NCBI GenBank assembly: GCA_033296885.1
Contig: MU863944.1
Coordinates: 62,001 to 126,000 of the forward strand
Reading direction: 5' to 3'
From: Triangularia verruculosa
Lineage: Eukaryota; Ascomycota; Sordariomycetes; Sordariales; Podosporaceae
Length of the DNA: 64,000 bases
Shown here piece after piece: positions 19,875 to 29,833 of this stretch (positions are counted from its first letter, which is position 1; each line of letters starts with the position of its first letter). The translations under genes and the position numbers were made by a program. A model generated the notes under the pieces. That model worked only from the letters and a program-made list of their open reading frames with translations, was not told the DNA's origin and did not search any database.

Positions 19875-20815
19875 TCAATCACCAACTCCATCCCTCACCA
19901 GCCTAACTCCACCACCCATAAAACCTATCCCAAACCCCTTCCTCGGACTTCCCTTACCCACCACCACCTGTTCCTTCTTCGGAGTGGTCTCCATGACCCC
20001 TACCCCAACCCCCTCCCTGATTCTCTTCGGACTCTGTCGTTGCTGGTTGGTCTCTTGCGGTCTCACTCCCCTCCTCCTCTCCACATCCATAACCAGTCCC
20101 TTCAGATATACCTCCACTTGTACAGTGGCACTATACGCCTCGGCCGTCCACTGCCAGACATTCCTCCTTGACGCATCTGCCCCCGCTGCCAGCAACGTCC
20201 TCAACACCAACAGATTCCCATTACTGCTCGCAAAATGCAGCGCTGTATTCCCATCCAGATCCGCGTTTCCGAGGGCCCTCTCAGCTCCGCCAGGTGCGTA
20301 AGTCAAGAGCAACTGCACCACTGTGTCATGGCCATGCAGCGAGGCTTCCATAATCGCATCTCGACCGCGGATATCCTGTCGTACAATACTCGGGGGGTGG
20401 AATTCGCACAGACAATGCACTACTTCCGTGTGTCCCGCCGCGGAGGCGAGCATAAGTGGCGTTTGATGGTTCTCGTTAAGCGAAGGGATGATTGGATCGT
20501 CGTCATGGTTGATATTATTATCGGCGGTTCTGGTCCGTTCGTGACCGAGGGATAGGAGTAGCCGACATATCTGCAAGTGTCCTAGCGAGGCAGCGAGGTG
20601 GAGGTTTGAGTTTGATAAGCCTAATCGCTCGTCGGGGTCGGGATTGTAGAGGAGGTGAGGGTGGGATTTGAAGATGCGGGCGACGAGGAGGGAGTCGTTG
20701 GAGCGGATTGCTCGGCGGAGGCGGATGGCGGGGTCGATCCTGGGAAGAGTGATTGAGTTACTTATTAGTGACTGGAAGGTGGAAATGGGAAGGCGACAAG
20801 ATGGTCGACGTACAT
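19875..20815 (-). CDS. ankyrin-repeat protein whose start codon is split by an intron
   Basis: 288 residues. Exon 2 is 19,875-20,739; exon 1 supplies only the A and T of ATG (20,815-20,814). The 74-nt intron 20,740-20,813 has a GTACGT donor, ACTAAT-type branch sequence and CCCAG acceptor; splicing gives AT|G ATC GAC. The protein begins MIDPAIRLRRAIRSND, followed by ankyrin repeats (NLHLAASLGHLQICRLLLS, TPLMLASAAGHTEVVHCL, DAIMEASLHGHDTVVQLLL, TALHFASSNGNLLVLRTLL) and a basic tail. No other in-frame ATG lies before the repeats. The family is widespread in filamentous fungi as small ankyrin proteins of unknown partner. Likely cytosolic. Confidence 0.75.
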
Positions 20816-21637
20816 GGTCAGCTTGCGCTTTGGGCGTCGGCAGCGCTCAGTGAATTTGAATTTATTTATTAACGCCCAGCGGCTAAGCCGAAAGGGCAGC
20901 TATTACCGATTGAAGCATACATTCCCCAAGATATGCCCTGATCTCCTTAAAGCCCATGCAAAGTCCATTCTAGCTTATGCACTCTGTTTTACCATTTCTC
21001 TACGGATTCTCGTGGGTTAGTAGGATTGTTAGTAAGCTGGCTTGAAGTCGGTTCTTCAAGTGGTCAACGTCCTATCTTCGGCGGCTGAAGCGGTGCCTGC
21101 TGTCCGTGGCACGAGGTGATAGGTGTAGGGTCGGTGGAGAGTGATAGTTGGCCGGTGAGGTATTTTAGTCGGCCTACGGTTGATTCGCGTCGAGTCGGCC
21201 CGTGGTCATTGCGAACCGAATCGCTGCCCGAACGGCCTCGACGTTCGGAGCCCAGTTTTCCTTGTCCGACGGTGATTTCCCTCCTAGATAGAAGGAAATA
21301 TTGCCCCTGTGGGTGGTTGTGCACTGGAGCATCTCTGCTCGGTACGCCGTCCATTTCTTGCACTGATTTGGACGAATTCAGAAACTGTTCCTGGCGTGGA
21401 TGCTACGCTGCATAAGCTGTTTCTGACTCTAACACAGACATTGGTTCCCTGTCATAACTTTTACACCTACCCTAAGCGGAATAGTTGTTAATACAGCCAG
21501 GGTTATTTTCTAGCAACTTCCACCAAAAGGCCCCCTGCAGCGCTAACAACAATTACCGTGGAATAGGTGTACGCTCCAGAAACAGCTCTGCTATAGTCTA
21601 CCTCCAGTATAGCCTGGTCTTAGGTGGATTCAACCAT
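20816..21637. other. intergenic, no gene seen
   Basis: 5' flank of the ankyrin gene, then sequence with only short frames up to the minisatellite. Nothing supported. Confidence 0.45.
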
Positions 21638-21885
21638 TGCTCACCGTGCTCAGGGCTTTGCTCACCGTGCTCAGGGCTTTGCTCACCCTGCTCAGGGCCT
21701 TGCTCACCGTGCTCAGGGTTTGCTCACCGTGCTCAGAGTTTGCTCACCCTGCCCAGGGCTTTGCTCACCCTGCCCAGGGCTTTGCTCACCCTGCTCAGGC
21801 CTTGCTCACCCTGCTCAGGGCTTTGCTCATCCCTGCTCAGGGCTTTGCTCATCCCTGCTCAGGGCTTCTCCACTTCTGCTCAGGT
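21638..21885 (+). repeat. minisatellite, ~11.5 units of 20-22 bp
   Basis: Units of the type GCTCACCSTGCTCAGGGCTTT repeat head to tail from 21,638 to about 21,885. Lengths vary: most are 21 bp, three are 20 bp and the last full ones 22 bp (GCTCATCCC...). Variants cluster (CCGTG units first, CCCTG units later, CATCCC units last), as expected from local duplication. Frames stay open through it only because the unit lacks stops. Confidence 0.9.
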
Positions 21886-22039
21886 TAAAGCGGCGAGTGC
21901 TCAGGTCCAAGAACGGAAATGGAAATCGTCCATGTCCAGATTCCGATATTGTTCTGGCTGTTATTGCGACACCCCATAAGCGAGTCCGGAAACGGCAAAA
22001 AGTTTCCCTCGACCGTGAAGAACACTCTTGAGCCCAATA

Positions 22040-23357
22040 TTACATCGCAACCTCAACCCCAGGAGATGTAACCTCCAAACCACGCTCACCAAAACCCATG
22101 CTCCCCCATCCACGCCCATCTTCCACATCTCCACTATTCTTCCCGCCAACATACTCCTTTCTTATCCTTTTCGTAACCTGATCCTCCACCCCAGCATTCG
22201 GATCAAACCCCCTCTCCTCGGGGTGATACCTCGGACACCTCAAACTCCAAACCACATTCCCGCTAACCTGATGCTGCAGCCCCCTAAAATACATCCCCCA
22301 CTTCTCCCTATCCTCCCCACCCACCTCCCCCTCCCCCAAAAACCCCTCGCACCTCCTGAGAAACTCCCTCTCATACCCATTACACGGCTCCCTCACCATC
22401 CCCTTCGCCACCTCCGGCCCTACACCATGCCACTTCATACACAACCAAACCGCATTTATCAACTTCTCCCCTTTTTCCTCCCTCCCTTTCAAACAGAACT
22501 CTGCATACTCCCTATCGAAACTAAAGTAATCGTTCGCTAACGCCAAGCTGGCAAAGCAAGGGCGGGTGGTTTCGTCAAACCAGGGTTTGGAGTGGTTAGG
22601 GAGGGTGAGGCCCATGCCGAAGAGCATGGTTGCTTCGACGAAGGGGGCGCCGGTGTCGACGATGCGAAAGGTGAGGTACTCGTCGAGGTTGGAGAAGGAT
22701 GTTGATTTTTGCTTGAGGGTGGTGGCGAGCATGGTTTTCCAGGTGTTGATTATGCGTTCGGCGCAGGGTTTGTCGGTGCGGAGGAGTTGCTGTATGGTTT
22801 TGGCTTGGAGCTGCTTGCGGTCGGATTCGATGTTGGTGCGGCGGCCGAGAGTGAAGGCGTCGGTGTGGGGGGTGGTGGTGCCATTGGGGGTTGTGGGCTA
22901 GCAATAGGAGTTAAGGGGGTGTTGAGGGGGGTAATGAAGGGGGAAACTTACAGCCGAGACTCCTTCGACGACGGTGTCATGGAGGAAGGCGTCTTCATTC
23001 AGTGTCAGCATCTTGTCGGTATCGGTGTTTGATTTAAAATAAGGTGGACTTACACTCTAACAAGTACGAGACCAGCCTCAACCGCTCCGGCTTGCACATT
23101 GGCAGAACCAGAGCACAGAAATAGCCGTCAGCAGGGTTGCAGCCGCCATACTCACCAACAGGTCCAGAGCCAATGTACTTGATCCAGTCTTGCCGTGCTT
23201 CTTGACTTCACTTGTTGGCTTCACTTTCCGCGTAGTGGCGGGCCAGGGGATAGTCATAGCAGAAACCTGCCGCTTCAGTATGGGCATACTGTGAGAGACG
23301 GATAGCTTCGGCCGTCGGTGGAGCAGCTTGTTGGGTGAAGTAATCATTTGGGGCCAT
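22040..23357 (-). pseudogene. class I terpene synthase, one premature TGA
   Basis: Three exons: 23,357-23,054, 22,992-22,952, 22,897-22,040; introns of 61 and 54 nt. Spliced length is 400 codons. The N-terminal blocks GFCYDYPLARHYAE, DWIKYIG and CKPERLRLVSYLLEYAFLHD match the cyclase domain of fungal (including bifunctional) terpene synthases. The metal-binding Asp motif reads HDTVVE rather than HDDxxE. The NSE motif is NDYFSFDREY and the C-terminal pair NVVWSLRCPRY is present. There is no attached prenyltransferase domain. TGA at 23,210-23,208 falls between EANK and SQEARQDW, in exon 1, at a site where relatives have a basic residue, so CGA to TGA is likely. Everything downstream is intact, suggesting recent loss or a strain-specific allele. 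By family it would cyclise a C15-C25 diphosphate. Confidence 0.75.
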
Positions 23358-24638
23358 ATTCGGTGTTATGAGAATAGAAGAAGGGAATTGGGTCTTGAGA
23401 GCGTTGTGTGCCTGATAGCAATTCTAAAGTTGATATTTGAGATTAATTTGATGAGGTAAAAAGCGTTATGGGAGACCCTGGTCCGATATCATGCTATTTT
23501 ATTTCTCCTTTTATTTCATTTTCTGCCACAGCTTGCCATCTTCTCCACCGATATGAGATCTATGCTAGCACCCACCATAACCTCACGCATCGTCATTCCC
23601 TCGAATTCCAACAGATCCTTCGCGATGTAGAGCTCCTTACAACGGCTAAAGGGGCCCCATACTCGCTCAAAACAGCGACATCATCGACTTTAGCATCACA
23701 GATAGGGGATTCCGAATGCCGACCCGAGCTCCGATATCCATCTACGGCAAGTCATAAAACTACTTATAACTGCTTTCACAACATAATAATACAACCCGGC
23801 ACTCTAGTTAACTGCCGGATCGTCGGCAAAGAATGAGACATAATCTTCGCGTCGACCATCACAGCGGAGCTAGCTAAAGATTCCAGTCAACCAATTATCT
23901 ACGGGACCCACTTCACCTTCATACCAGAGCCCACAATAGGCGCGTGAATTCGACTTGATCCTGTGGGCTTCCAAGATACTTGGATGTCTAGCGTGATAGA
24001 GCGATGCGGAAGTGGAGATGAGTCTTAACGTAGTGCCTAGTATAGGTATATAGTAGATTCCATACTGCGCCAAATGATAAAAGCCTACAAATATTTCGGA
24101 CAAATCTCTCCGGAATAGGCAAGCAACGAATGGAAAGTACCTACCTACCTACCTACTATCGAAAATCCATCGTTGAGTATCGTTCGTCAAATATTTCAAC
24201 ACTGGACAATCGGATGGAAGAAGAACCTACAGTCGATAAAAATACGTTCAGAGATTCAGTTAGGTAGCTTTCAAGGTTCCAGTGCTATCCACTTGTATGA
24301 GACACTCTCAGTGGCACTTCTAGTAATGCACAAAACCCTGGAAGTTTATGTCATACTCAACACGCTCAGAATTATTGCTCATTCTCGGGGGCACGGGCTG
24401 GGGCCACCGGGCTGGGGCAAATAACGCATCTCGAGTAAAAGCAAAAACAGGGATAAAATATCAGTGGGGGGAGTCCCAGGATTAAACTAAAATGTTGTAT
24501 CATCCCTGGCGGACATGACAACAGTTATGATATCCAAAACATTACAATTGTTGGCTCCTCGGGAGCTAAGCAGTACCTATCTACCCATTTACTTCCTCCA
24601 ATCCCCAGTTACCTACTAAACCACAAAAGGCCCGGAAA
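23358..24638. other. intergenic, no gene seen
   Basis: CTACCTACCTACCTACT near 24,138 is one of the ACCT-rich motifs. Short frames on both strands lack recognisable content. Confidence 0.45.
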
Positions 24639-25540
24639 TTACAGCTGGCCGAGGAAAATTACTATGACCGCAGCGTAGGCTATCGTAGCCATAATAATCT
24701 CAACAGGCTTCCGTGTAAATAAACTGACAAAATAAGGAAATAAAAGAATCGGGACACCTGTCATCCAAACTACAGCACCAGGGCTCCAGGAAGCCGCAAA
24801 CATCAGAACCAAGGGAAAAAGAAGAAGGCATGCTGTCAATAAAGCTGGCACTGACTGAAAATATTTGACCATAAGCCGATACCATAGATTGCTTTGATAC
24901 TTTGCGTACCCGCTCGCTTCGAGGATGTGTTGCTTGATCTCAGCCTTGGTATTTGTATTGCTATGTATGTCGTGTTGAGAGTTCAGAAGATCGATTAGAA
25001 GTGCAGCGCTGTCGGACCTTGCAGTGGATAGTTGAAGCCAAGACTTGACCTTTGAATATGGCCCGCATGCTTGGTCAACGTACTGCAAATCATGCAGCGC
25101 AGTTACTAGCTCACCAAGTTAGTTAAGGTATACTCCGCAATCATTTCTCATCACGATTCAGGGTAGTCCTGAAGTATACTGCCTGTATAAGACGATTGCG
25201 GGTTTGACCATCCTCGCTCCGGTTCGGAAGTGGATAAGAATCGATAGTTCAGTGCTTCCTCTGAGATTCGTGTCCGAAGATGCTGGACTTTGAGAACATA
25301 TAGCTCTCTCAGATCCAAGCGCATTTCCAACTTGCCCCTCATCCACCGCGGAAGGTCTCTCGTCGTTTTGATAATATCGCGTCTGTAAGTTTTGGCCACA
25401 TCTTCGCGTGTCCCCAAAGTCGGGGAATTCAGATCTTCTCCGGTCGTTTGTGTATCCGGTTGCGGGTTACCCCGTTCAGGCGTTGCTGCACCCAGTTCAA
25501 GATCTATGTCTTGACTGGGTCCTCGATCTTGTTGACTCAT
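24639..25540 (-). CDS. DUF6594-type fungal membrane protein
   Basis: 275 residues in two exons: 25,540-25,180 and 25,105-24,639. The 74-nt intron 25,106-25,179 has GTATAC donor, CTAAC branch and GCTAG acceptor and joins the frames in phase 1. The N-terminal ~60 residues are polar (MSQQDRG..., Pro/Asp-rich). The middle is helical and charged (RELYVLKVQHLRTRI), and the second exon begins with ALHDLQYVDQACGPYSKVKSWL. Three hydrophobic helices close the protein: ALLTACLLLFPLVLMFAA, VVWMTGVPILLFPYFVSLF and IIMATIAYAAVIVIFLG, with FTRKPVE between the last two. This order (soluble coiled part then three C-terminal helices) is typical of DUF6594. Function unknown; common in Pezizomycotina and often near HET/NLR genes. 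Confidence 0.75.
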
Positions 25541-26352
25541 TCGTTGGCCTGGTCAATATGAACCCTATCGCCGTTCAAAAAGCTGACCAGGTAGCCTGAT
25601 TGCAGAGCTAGATTACTTCAGGCCTGACTGATATTGGGCTTGGCTTTGGAAAGGGAGACGCCGATCAAAGGTGTGTGGGGTGAAAACTCTGAAAGGTGGT
25701 TCATTACCCAAAGTTAGGCTGGCTCTGGACTCAAATATATCTTCGATATAGATGGTATACTTATAGAGATGTGACAAGTCCTATTACTGTACCACAGCGC
25801 TAAATCATGATGTGCACCGCCTCACCAGATCCCTACCTATTTGTCTCGCAGCATCTCACCATGTTTGGGGCAATGAACCACTTGGCATCATCTTCTGGAC
25901 CTTAGCTAGCACGTGTGCTAATCGGAGAACTTCTCACATCAACTCTGTACTACATGCTGCGGTCGTTGGGGCTCTCACGAGGCGTTGCGGGGAAGCCAGC
26001 AGAAGTATGTGTTGATAAATGACAGGTTACCTACCTACCTACCTAGGTACCTAACTGACTCACTCAGCCATGAAGCTACCTAGGTAGGCAGAAAGTTGGG
26101 ATTATCGCCAGATCGACATCTTGTTCTGACGGGCGCCTAACGCGAGTTGGGCTGCAAAGATTGCACAATGTATACGGGCAAAGATCACATCTGGTTATCT
26201 GCTGCGCACATGGGATCACCCTTGCGTAGAACCAAAACAATGACGATCATTGGCCAGATTATCAGGCTATCGCCCATAAACCCTGGCGGGGGTTTCTCAG
26301 GTACCTGTACAGTCCGTGGAAGCTCGCTGATGGTGGCTTACATGCGGTGTCA
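25541..26352. other. intergenic with ACCT-rich palindromes
   Basis: Contains TTACCTACCTACCTACCTAGGTACCTAAC near 26,026-26,054 and CTACCTAGGTAGG near 26,076. No supported gene. Confidence 0.5.
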
Positions 26353-26490
26353 GTGTCACGGCACTGGTCGTGGCCGATAGATACCACGGGAGCGAGCAAT
26401 GACTGCAAGCATTGGTCACTTGTGGCTTCCAGGTTTTGATAGCAGTTACGGTCTTTGGTGTAGTGAGGTAGTCCAAAGCAGCCGTGACAC
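26353..26490 (+). mobile_element. short MITE, copy C (138 bp)
   Basis: Bounded by a perfect 10-bp terminal inverted repeat: GTGTCACGGC at 26,353-26,362 and GCCGTGACAC at 26,481-26,490. The interior shares GATACCACGGGAGCGAGCAATG and GCAAGCATTGGTCACTTGT with copies at 56,430 and 59,735. No coding capacity and no clear target-site duplication. Confidence 0.75.
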
Positions 26491-27333
26491 GAGACGCCCT
26501 CCCAGATTCCGAGGGAGACACTGTCTCAATGCGCCAACCTGAGAGCGCTTGTGGAAGATTGCTGTTTTAAGCAAGCTTCATCGGGTCCTTCCATCGTTGG
26601 GAACACTTATGTGAAGTTGGAGATTGTCTGCCATCGGTGAATTCGTCTCGATGAGTTGTTGAACAAGGCATTGAGCATGTTAGGAGACTGCTGCGGTAAC
26701 GTAACTCCAGACTTCCTTATCAATGAAGCAGACAAACATTTCTTCCCCGTGAAAAGACTGTCCTTGCAATTCTGAATTGCACTCTTCAAGGAATCTTCCG
26801 AGGTTACTTTCATCGCCACCTTTGGTCCTTTCCGAACACAGGAATGGTGTTCAATTCCATCGATGATAGGCTCAAAGTTGATATCAGGTTGGTGTGGCGG
26901 TGTACGTGTATCACGACTCAAAGCTGCCGTGTTTGTGTTGTTGTCAATACCTAGTGTCGTCAGAGGTACCTCAGACTGCGCCCATGTAACATTAGAGAAT
27001 CATCAATTGGCAAGAAAATTGGTGAGATGAACAGTGGAAAGCAATATACCTAGGTACCTACCAGGTACCTTAGGTGAGCCACGATGCAGAGTGTGAACAG
27101 GTATGCTTCATCGCGTGTAAATTACCGCCTATGTGGGAACTCCGAAGTGACACTCCTTTGTGAAGTTTCAAGAGCTGGTTTTGGACAGCGAATGTGCAAC
27201 TCAGCGGGAACCCAGCTGATGCCAAGACAAACCATCATTGACCGCCAGAACGTTCGGAAAACCGGCAAGGTATGCGTAGGTAGGTATTTTTATCTACAAA
27301 CACAGCATGACGTACAGCCAGTGCCTGTGCCAC
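26491..27333. other. intergenic, weak minus-strand frame
   Basis: A minus-strand frame at 26,607-26,921 has a plausible codon pattern and Cys residues (ENC-like CVRKG, NCKDSL, KKCLSA) but no start context or family, so I do not call it a gene. CTAGGTACCTACCAGGTACC at 27,049-27,068 is another ACCT palindrome. Confidence 0.4.
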
Positions 27334-29047
27334 TCAAGAGGCTGATTGTGGCGCTGAACGCCAGACAACTCCCCCAATGTCCGCTGTCCAGATGTAACCG
27401 GTGTCTTCGGTGACACAAACCTCCATATCACGGAATGTCTCACACGCGAAGTCACTTTCGACGGTAGTCGTTGTCAGGCCGCTGAAGTTCACACTAGATA
27501 GGTACCGTTAATGTCAGTATCCTTGAAGGAAAGGTATTGGAAAACTCACGGTTGATCACCATCCAACTCCTTACACTGCCAATCGGCCTTCAACTTAAGC
27601 TCTTTGGTCTCCGGATTGAACTGCACCAGGCAAGCGTACGGCCAAAGCGGCTGAGCATTTGCCCCGTCGGCTCCTATGACACATTCGAACCAACCACCTT
27701 CTCTTGCTGCCGCTCTGCTGACTGTTACTGGGATCGGGTACTGGAACCCGGTGTATGCAGCGAGGATGATCTCAAAGTTGATTGCTTCCCACTCTTCCTT
27801 TTCTGGCGTGTAGACAATCTCGAAGGCTGAAAACTGCCACCTGGGGGCGAGGATTGAGGTGATGGTGCATGTGTTGTCGCGGGGAATTGGTTCGGTGAGA
27901 GAGTAAGGCGGGAGTGTGGTAACGCTGTCGACCTTCCCCTCAAGGGTTAGAGTGGGGTTGCGATCGCAGACTGTTTCGTTGATGGGTGATCCGGAAGAGA
28001 GCGGCGAGGTTGTGCAGTTGAGTGGAAGGATGGTGGTTGCGGATGCAGTGAACTGGACCCTTCAAGTGGGAAGACGTTAGTAATGGTGTGTACTTTGAAC
28101 GGAGAGGTTTGAAGCTCACGGCTTTGACGGATTCTCATCATCGCAGAACCAAGTTTGTCTGACTGTGAAGTTATAGTTGGACGGATTGAAGTTGGCGGTG
28201 GTGCTGATGCTGTATCTGCCGCCTCTAAGGCTCCCAAACTCGGACCCGGCACACATGAGGGTTGTCTCTGCTACTGGTCCTACAAGCGAGCCATGTACGC
28301 AGCCTCCTTCATATCCATTGGCTTCATTGGTGAACAGCAAGTTGAAGGTGCGAGAAGGCGACTCAACGTTCCCATCGGCTGGTCTGTCACTGTAGTAAAT
28401 GTACGTGATGTTCCATGACGGCTGCTGAGAAGCTGCCTGGCAACCCTTTGCGTTGTGCCCTTGAGGACCAGGGATTCTGTCAGGAGTGATCGATACAGGT
28501 GCGTGCAGTGTGCCTTGCATTAGAAGGGGAGAGATAGCGGAGCCGGGACCTGGCTCAGCTGAGTCACCGGCCGGAGAGGTGCGAACCCAGCCTGAAGCAG
28601 TAAATTCTACGCTGGTTGTAGTTAGCAGTGGATGGACGGAGCGGCATTTCTTCACGATAAATAGCTAGAGAAGACTTACGGTGCCGCTCTGTCATTGCAA
28701 GTCCATGTTTGGTTGACAGACACTTGGGACACCGTTCCCTCCACCAATGCTTTGACTTCGATGCTATGCTTTCCAACAGTGGGCTGAGCAGACACCGGTT
28801 GGATAGTGCAAGGGTTGTAACCTTTCCTGTTCACGTCACAACTTGCCTGTGCGGTATAATTCGTCGCGCGGTTGAAAACGCCGAAGGCAACCTTTCTCTC
28901 GGAATCCGTCAGATCTTTGAAGTCGGTGATGAACCAACTGGGGATGCTGAAAGAATTAGTCGTGCACCCTCCTCCTACAGCTGGTGGGCCCTGTGCGGCT
29001 ACCAGCACCGCAGTTGGAAGAGATAAAAACAGGAAGCGGTTCCGCAT
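27334..29047 (-). CDS. secreted modular protein built of repeated exon modules
   Basis: 509 residues in four exons: 29,047-28,680, 28,611-28,120, 28,059-27,550, 27,493-27,334; introns 68, 60 and 56 nt, all phase 2. Signal peptide MRNRFLFLSLPTAVLVAAQG. Each of the first three exons ends in a similar motif and the next begins likewise: NQTWTCNDRAAP|VEFTAS, RQTWFCDDENPSKP|VQFTAS, ADWQCKELDGDQP|VNFSG. Thus the protein consists of about three diverged modules, each with a C-terminal W-x-C and a downstream V-x-F strand, plus a short end (CETFRDMEVCVTED). Several N-x-S/T sites. I do not recognise the fold; the beta-rich pattern suggests small Ig-like secreted modules. Probably extracellular. Confidence 0.75.
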
Positions 29048-29833
29048 TGTGGGTGGGCATCTATCGGGTCGAGGACTAACGGTCGAGTTCTATGGTGATG
29101 GGGAAAGGCAGCCCTTAATAACCCCAAAGTTATCGTACTACAATGCACAAATCACCAACACCCTGATGGCCTGACATGCAATCATTGCGGCACACATGCG
29201 AGGGGTGGAGATCTCCCTTTTAAATAGCCAAATTAAGCTCGATTGGAGACAAATTGATCTCCAATTGTAAGGTCTTCCGATGGCATCCCGGGTTATGTTC
29301 CGGGAGAAATGGGTCGGCAGATTTTCTTCACTGCTGCGAGCTCCCGTACCAGTCCCCAACACCTGGTTTGACCCTCAGCTTCTGGTCCGTCATTTCGCCG
29401 TGATCCGTAACTCGTGATGCAGTGTCGGTTTGGCCAAGACGGCTCATGCAGCGGTTGCAATCAAAGAGTATATTGTCACTGTAATGTCCAGACTTTCATT
29501 GGTCAAGCGTGCTTCTAGAAGGGCGCTGTCAATGTACAGCGTCCTTACAATTTTTCTCCACGGCGTGTGATACTGAAGGCAGGTAGGTTCTGCTGACCCT
29601 AACCCCTGAGCCCCTGAATGGTGGAAAGCCAACGTTACACCGGGATCCATAATAGGCTTAGCTGCTATTAGCAGCTGCGCCCCTCATTGCGGACCAACCA
29701 CATCAGTTCCTGCGGCTGATCCGTGGCGCGCTTTTCTGGTCGCCGCTCTGGGGGGCTGTCACCGCTCGCAAGGCGTCCTCTGGAACCTTGCATGCAAAAT
29801 TTCTCCAACAGCAGGAGTTGTATTCGCGGGAAA
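29048..29833. other. intergenic between divergent genes
   Basis: Bidirectional promoter region. No supported gene. The frame of the next gene is open from 29,723 but its first ATG codons are at 29,792 and 29,834. Confidence 0.5.

Noticed and set aside
21638..21979. Long open frames through the minisatellite
   Set aside because: They are open in all three forward frames only because the 21-bp unit lacks stops; no start context or homology.
26607..26921. Minus-strand frame with several Cys
   Set aside because: No supported start, splice sites or homology; kept as non-coding.
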